A stretch of DNA of 64,000 nucleotides, from positions 2,418,001 through 2,482,000 of the forward strand of contig OZ244919.1 in the NCBI GenBank assembly GCA_965221845.1. Reading direction: 5' to 3'. A program made the translations under genes and the position numbers. Below, piece by piece: positions 61,830 through 64,000 of the stretch. Position 1 is the first letter of the stretch. Each line of letters begins with the position of its first letter. The stretch comes from JAJEFO01 sp965221845 (GTDB lineage: Bacteria; Pseudomonadota; Alphaproteobacteria; Rhodobacterales; Rhodobacteraceae). Below the pieces are notes generated by a model. The model had not been told where the DNA came from and made no database searches. It saw nothing but the letters and a program-made list of their open reading frames with translations.

Positions 61830-62403
61830 TGCCGGATCCGGTTGACGAACGGCCACGCCGCTTCGGCGCGGGCCCGGCGCGCCCTGCCCGCCATCATGGC
61901 GCGGAACGGGGCGTGCCCGTCCATGACGACCGGACGCTCTTCGAGATGCTGACGCTCGATGCCGCGCATGCGAGACTGTCCCGGAAAACGGTCCCGGGCC
62001 GGCGCGAGGGATGCCGCGCGGCCTGTCACGGCTTCGAGGTCGAGAGGGTCGCCGCCATGAGCGACGCAGAGCCGGAGGCCGCGCTCCGGAACCCGGCCAT
62101 CGTCCGCCGTCGCCGGAAGGCGCCGGGCGCAGGGACGAACGCGCGCGTCTTCCCGGAGATTCAGGACGAGTGCGGCACGTTCGCCGGCTGGGTGTGCACG
62201 CGGACGGGACGCCCGCCCGAGGCGGATGGAAGGACTTCGCGGAGGTTCCGGCGACACCGCCGCTGGCCGGGGGCGTCTCGGGATCCCTCAGGCGCCGCGG
62301 CACGGTTTTCGCGGGGCCGGGGATCATCTGCGCCCGCCTTCAGGCGGTCGGCGTCGCGAACGACCGCTGCCGGGGCTGCCGGAAGGGCGCCGCTCCCGCC
62401 TGA
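61830..62403 (+). pseudogene. tag: DNA-3-methyladenine glycosylase I, degenerate
   Basis: The plus strand reads GVPVHDDRTLFEMLTLDAAH, then REGCRAACHGFEVERVAAMS and FPEIQDECGTFAGWVC, and after a frame change near 62230 RRRGTVFAGPGIICARLQAV and GVANDRCRGC. These are recognisable pieces of Tag, which removes 3-methyladenine from DNA. Expected motifs are damaged: the GLSWETVL helix reads RLSRKTVP, HDTEWGVP reads HGAERGVP, and YRAAFHGF reads CRAACHGF. Loss of these and the frame change mean no activity. The 3' end overlaps the convergent transglycosylase frame. The start is lost. Confidence 0.7.
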
Positions 62404-63565
62404 GGCGCTCCAGGACCTCGTGGCTCGCGTAGCCGTCGGGCGGCAGCCCCCGGCTCGCCTGGAACGCGCGGACCGCATCCGCCGTGTTCGGCCCCATGAT
62501 CCCGTCCGCGCCCTGCGTGTCGAAGCCGCGCGCCGTCAGCAGCCGCTGCAGCTCCGCCTTCGCCGCACGGCCGAGAGCCCTGTCCCGCCGCGGCCATCCG
62601 GACCGGAAGGGCCCGCCGCCGTCCAGGCGGTCCGCGAGATGGCCGACCGCGATCGCGTAGGCGTCGGCGGCGTTGTAGCGCTTCATCGCCCGGAAGTTGC
62701 CGAAGGCCATGAAGGCGGCGCCGCGCAGGCCGGCCGGCAGCAGGACCGAGGCGGGCCCGTGGTCGGGGATTCGCCGGCCCCTGGCGTCGCGGACGCCCAT
62801 GGCGGTCCATTCGCCGACGCCCTTCGTGGCGCGCCCGTCCGCAAGCGCGGGATCGAACCGGCGGGGAAGCGCGACCTCGACGCCCCAGGGCTGCCCCTTC
62901 CGCCAGCCGCAGTGCCCAAGATAGGACGCCGCCGACGCCAGGGCGTCGGCGGGATCGTCCGACCAGATGTCCCGCCGCCCGTCGCCCCGGAAGTCGACTG
63001 CATGGTCGAGATACGTCGTCGGCATGAACTGGGCGTGCCCCATGCCGCCGGCCCAGCTTCCCCTCAGGCGCCCGGGCGGCATGTGCCCGCCCTGGACGAT
63101 CCTCAGGGCCGCAACCAGCTGGCGCTCGAAGAGCTCCGCCCGGCGCCCGTCGCAGGCCAGCGTCGCCAGCGCCGCGATCAGGGGCGTGTCGCCGCGGCTG
63201 GCGCCGAAGTCGCTCTCCGCGCCCCAGACGGCCGTCACGACGGCGGCCTCGACGCCGAAGGCCGCCTCGATCTCCGCGAGCAGCGGCCGGTTCGCCCGCA
63301 GCGCCGCGCGCCCGTCCCTCACGCGCGCATCCGAGACCGCCGCGTCCAGGTAGTCCCAGACCTGGCGCTGGAATTCCGGCTGGCTCCTGTCCCTGCGGAT
63401 CACGTCCGCGCTGTAGCGGACGCCGCGAAACGCGGCGTCAAGGATGCCGTCGCGAATGCCGCAGGCGCGGGCCCTGCCGCGAAAGCGGTCGATCCACCGC
63501 CGGAAGCAGATGCCCGTCCGGGTCGCGTCCGGAACGCCCTGCCCGGCACCGTCGGGGACGTTCAT
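62324..63565 (-). CDS. Lytic murein transglycosylase (MltB family)
   Basis: A 413-residue SLT_2/MltB-type enzyme that cleaves the peptidoglycan glycan strand. The catalytic Glu is in VTAVWGAESDFGASRG; LRGSWAGGMGHAQFMPTTYL and LASAASYLGHCGWRKG are typical. A peptidoglycan-binding domain occupies about 335-395 (LLTARGFDTQGADGIMGPNT and AVRAFQASRGLPPDGYASHE). The start at 63565 overlaps the rnr stop by 4 bp. No signal peptide is visible (MNVPDGAGQGVPDATRTGI), which is odd for a periplasmic enzyme. The last about 20 residues run over the tag remnant and may be an extension. Confidence 0.88.
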   Translation of the reverse strand: MNVPDGAGQGVPDATRTGICFRRWIDRFRGRARACGIRDGILDAAFRGVRYSADVIRRDRSQPEFQRQVWDYLDAAVSDARVRDGRAALRANRPLLAEIEAAFGVEAAVVTAVWGAESDFGASRGDTPLIAALATLACDGRRAELFERQLVAALRIVQGGHMPPGRLRGSWAGGMGHAQFMPTTYLDHAVDFRGDGRRDIWSDDPADALASAASYLGHCGWRKGQPWGVEVALPRRFDPALADGRATKGVGEWTAMGVRDARGRRIPDHGPASVLLPAGLRGAAFMAFGNFRAMKRYNAADAYAIAVGHLADRLDGGGPFRSGWPRRDRALGRAAKAELQRLLTARGFDTQGADGIMGPNTADAVRAFQASRGLPPDGYASHEVLERLRRERRPSGSPGSGRSRRRPPEGGRR

Positions 63566-64000
63566 TTCCCCTTCCGCCTCCGCCTTGCCGCCCTCTTGGG
63601 CGCCTTCGCCGCCTTGCGGCGCGAAGGCACGCGCGTCCTGCGCGCTCCGGGCGGCGCATCGCCGCCGGCCTCGAGAAGGTCCAGCAGGATGCCGCCGGTG
63701 ACCGGCGAAACCTCGGCCAGCCGGACCCGGACCCGCCGGCCGACCGAAATCACGGTCCCGGTGAGATCGCCTGTCAGGGCCGGCCCGTCGCGGTCGAAGC
63801 GGAAGCGCTCGTCGCCGAGCCTGCTGACGGGCACCAGCCCGTCCGCCCCCGTTCCGTCTAGCGCGACGAACGCCCCGAAACGCTCGACGCCGGAAACACG
63901 GCCGGAGAGCTCGGTGCCGACCCGGTCTTCCAGGTGCGCCGCAAGGTAGCGGTCGGCGGTGTCGCGCTCCGCCTGGACGGAGCGCCTTTCGGCCCTGGAG
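63562..64000 (-). CDS. rnr: Ribonuclease R, C-terminal part (runs off right edge)
   Basis: The C-terminal about 145 residues of RNase R. The helical stretch RRSVQAERDTADRYLAAHLE is followed by an S1 RNA-binding domain (GRVSGVERFGAFVALDGTGA and GLVPVSRLGDERFRFD) and a Lys/Arg-rich tail (RRKAAKAPKRAARRRRKGK). The catalytic RNB domain lies beyond position 64000. Its stop overlaps the transglycosylase start (ATGA), suggesting coupled translation. Confidence 0.9.
   Translation of the reverse strand, partial: SRAERRSVQAERDTADRYLAAHLEDRVGTELSGRVSGVERFGAFVALDGTGADGLVPVSRLGDERFRFDRDGPALTGDLTGTVISVGRRVRVRLAEVSPVTGGILLDLLEAGGDAPPGARRTRVPSRRKAAKAPKRAARRRRKGK

Noticed and set aside
61742..63949. A 735-codon plus-strand frame opposite the transglycosylase and rnr
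   Set aside because: Its first part contains tag remnant sequence, but the long remainder is the complement of MltB-type and RNase R coding sequence with no motifs of its own.

Overview
The window is GC-rich throughout. Gene content and order point to an alphaproteobacterium, most like the Rhodobacterales: pckA next to a short hprK, rapZ, a mannose-type EIIA and HPr; dnaA, dnaN and recF close together; hbd next to etfAB; glcDEF; and a Rhodobacter-type porin. This placement is inferred from gene order, not from a database search. Insertion sequences, their short derivatives and pseudogenes are unusually dense, which fits a genome in active decay, as in a recent host-associated lineage.

Left accessory region (1-10.3 kb). 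The start of an AAA+ ATPase gene runs off the left edge. After it come debris of a DUF4338/Tn5-like transposase in both orientations, the tail of a large serine recombinase, a truncated two-gene transposon and an IS5-family element that itself carries an IS30-family insertion. An M48 metalloprotease lipoprotein gene follows, split by a decayed IS with a clean 9-bp target duplication, and then a truncated integrase.

Carbohydrate and sulfate region (10.4-31.5 kb). An ABC sugar uptake operon with a polyol dehydrogenase points left, with an IS5-family element just upstream of it. After clpB comes a gene cluster with a split transketolase, a BisC-type molybdoenzyme, remnants of a sugar kinase and a class II aldolase, a SorC-family regulator, a formylglycine-generating enzyme, a LysR regulator, a cytoplasmic sulfatase and a tripartite tricarboxylate transporter. 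Together these look like uptake, desulfation and catabolism of a sulfated organic compound, with part of the sugar branch lost.

Core region (31.5-50.6 kb). This holds pckA, the hprK-rapZ-EIIA-HPr operon, hbd, etfBA, a rhodanese, dnaA, a TauE/SafE permease placed between dnaA and dnaN, recF, a LysE gene with an in-frame stop, glcDEF, an Hsp20 and an alpha/beta-hydrolase-OsmC fusion.

Right accessory region (50.6-64 kb). An SMR transporter remnant is followed by a deleted ISKra4-type element and a nucleotidyltransferase-HEPN fusion. Then comes a porin behind two pairs of 11-bp-phased direct repeats, followed by a surface lipoprotein locus: a TbpB-like lipoprotein, a Slam exporter, and a second lipoprotein gene broken by one extra G in a G tract and by an IS with a TA duplication. 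A DUF1703-type ATPase, a tag pseudogene, a lytic transglycosylase and the end of rnr close the window.

Three short non-autonomous elements with intact terminal inverted repeats and target duplications were found (18.7, 15.5 and 36.7 kb). No tRNA, rRNA or CRISPR array was recognised.
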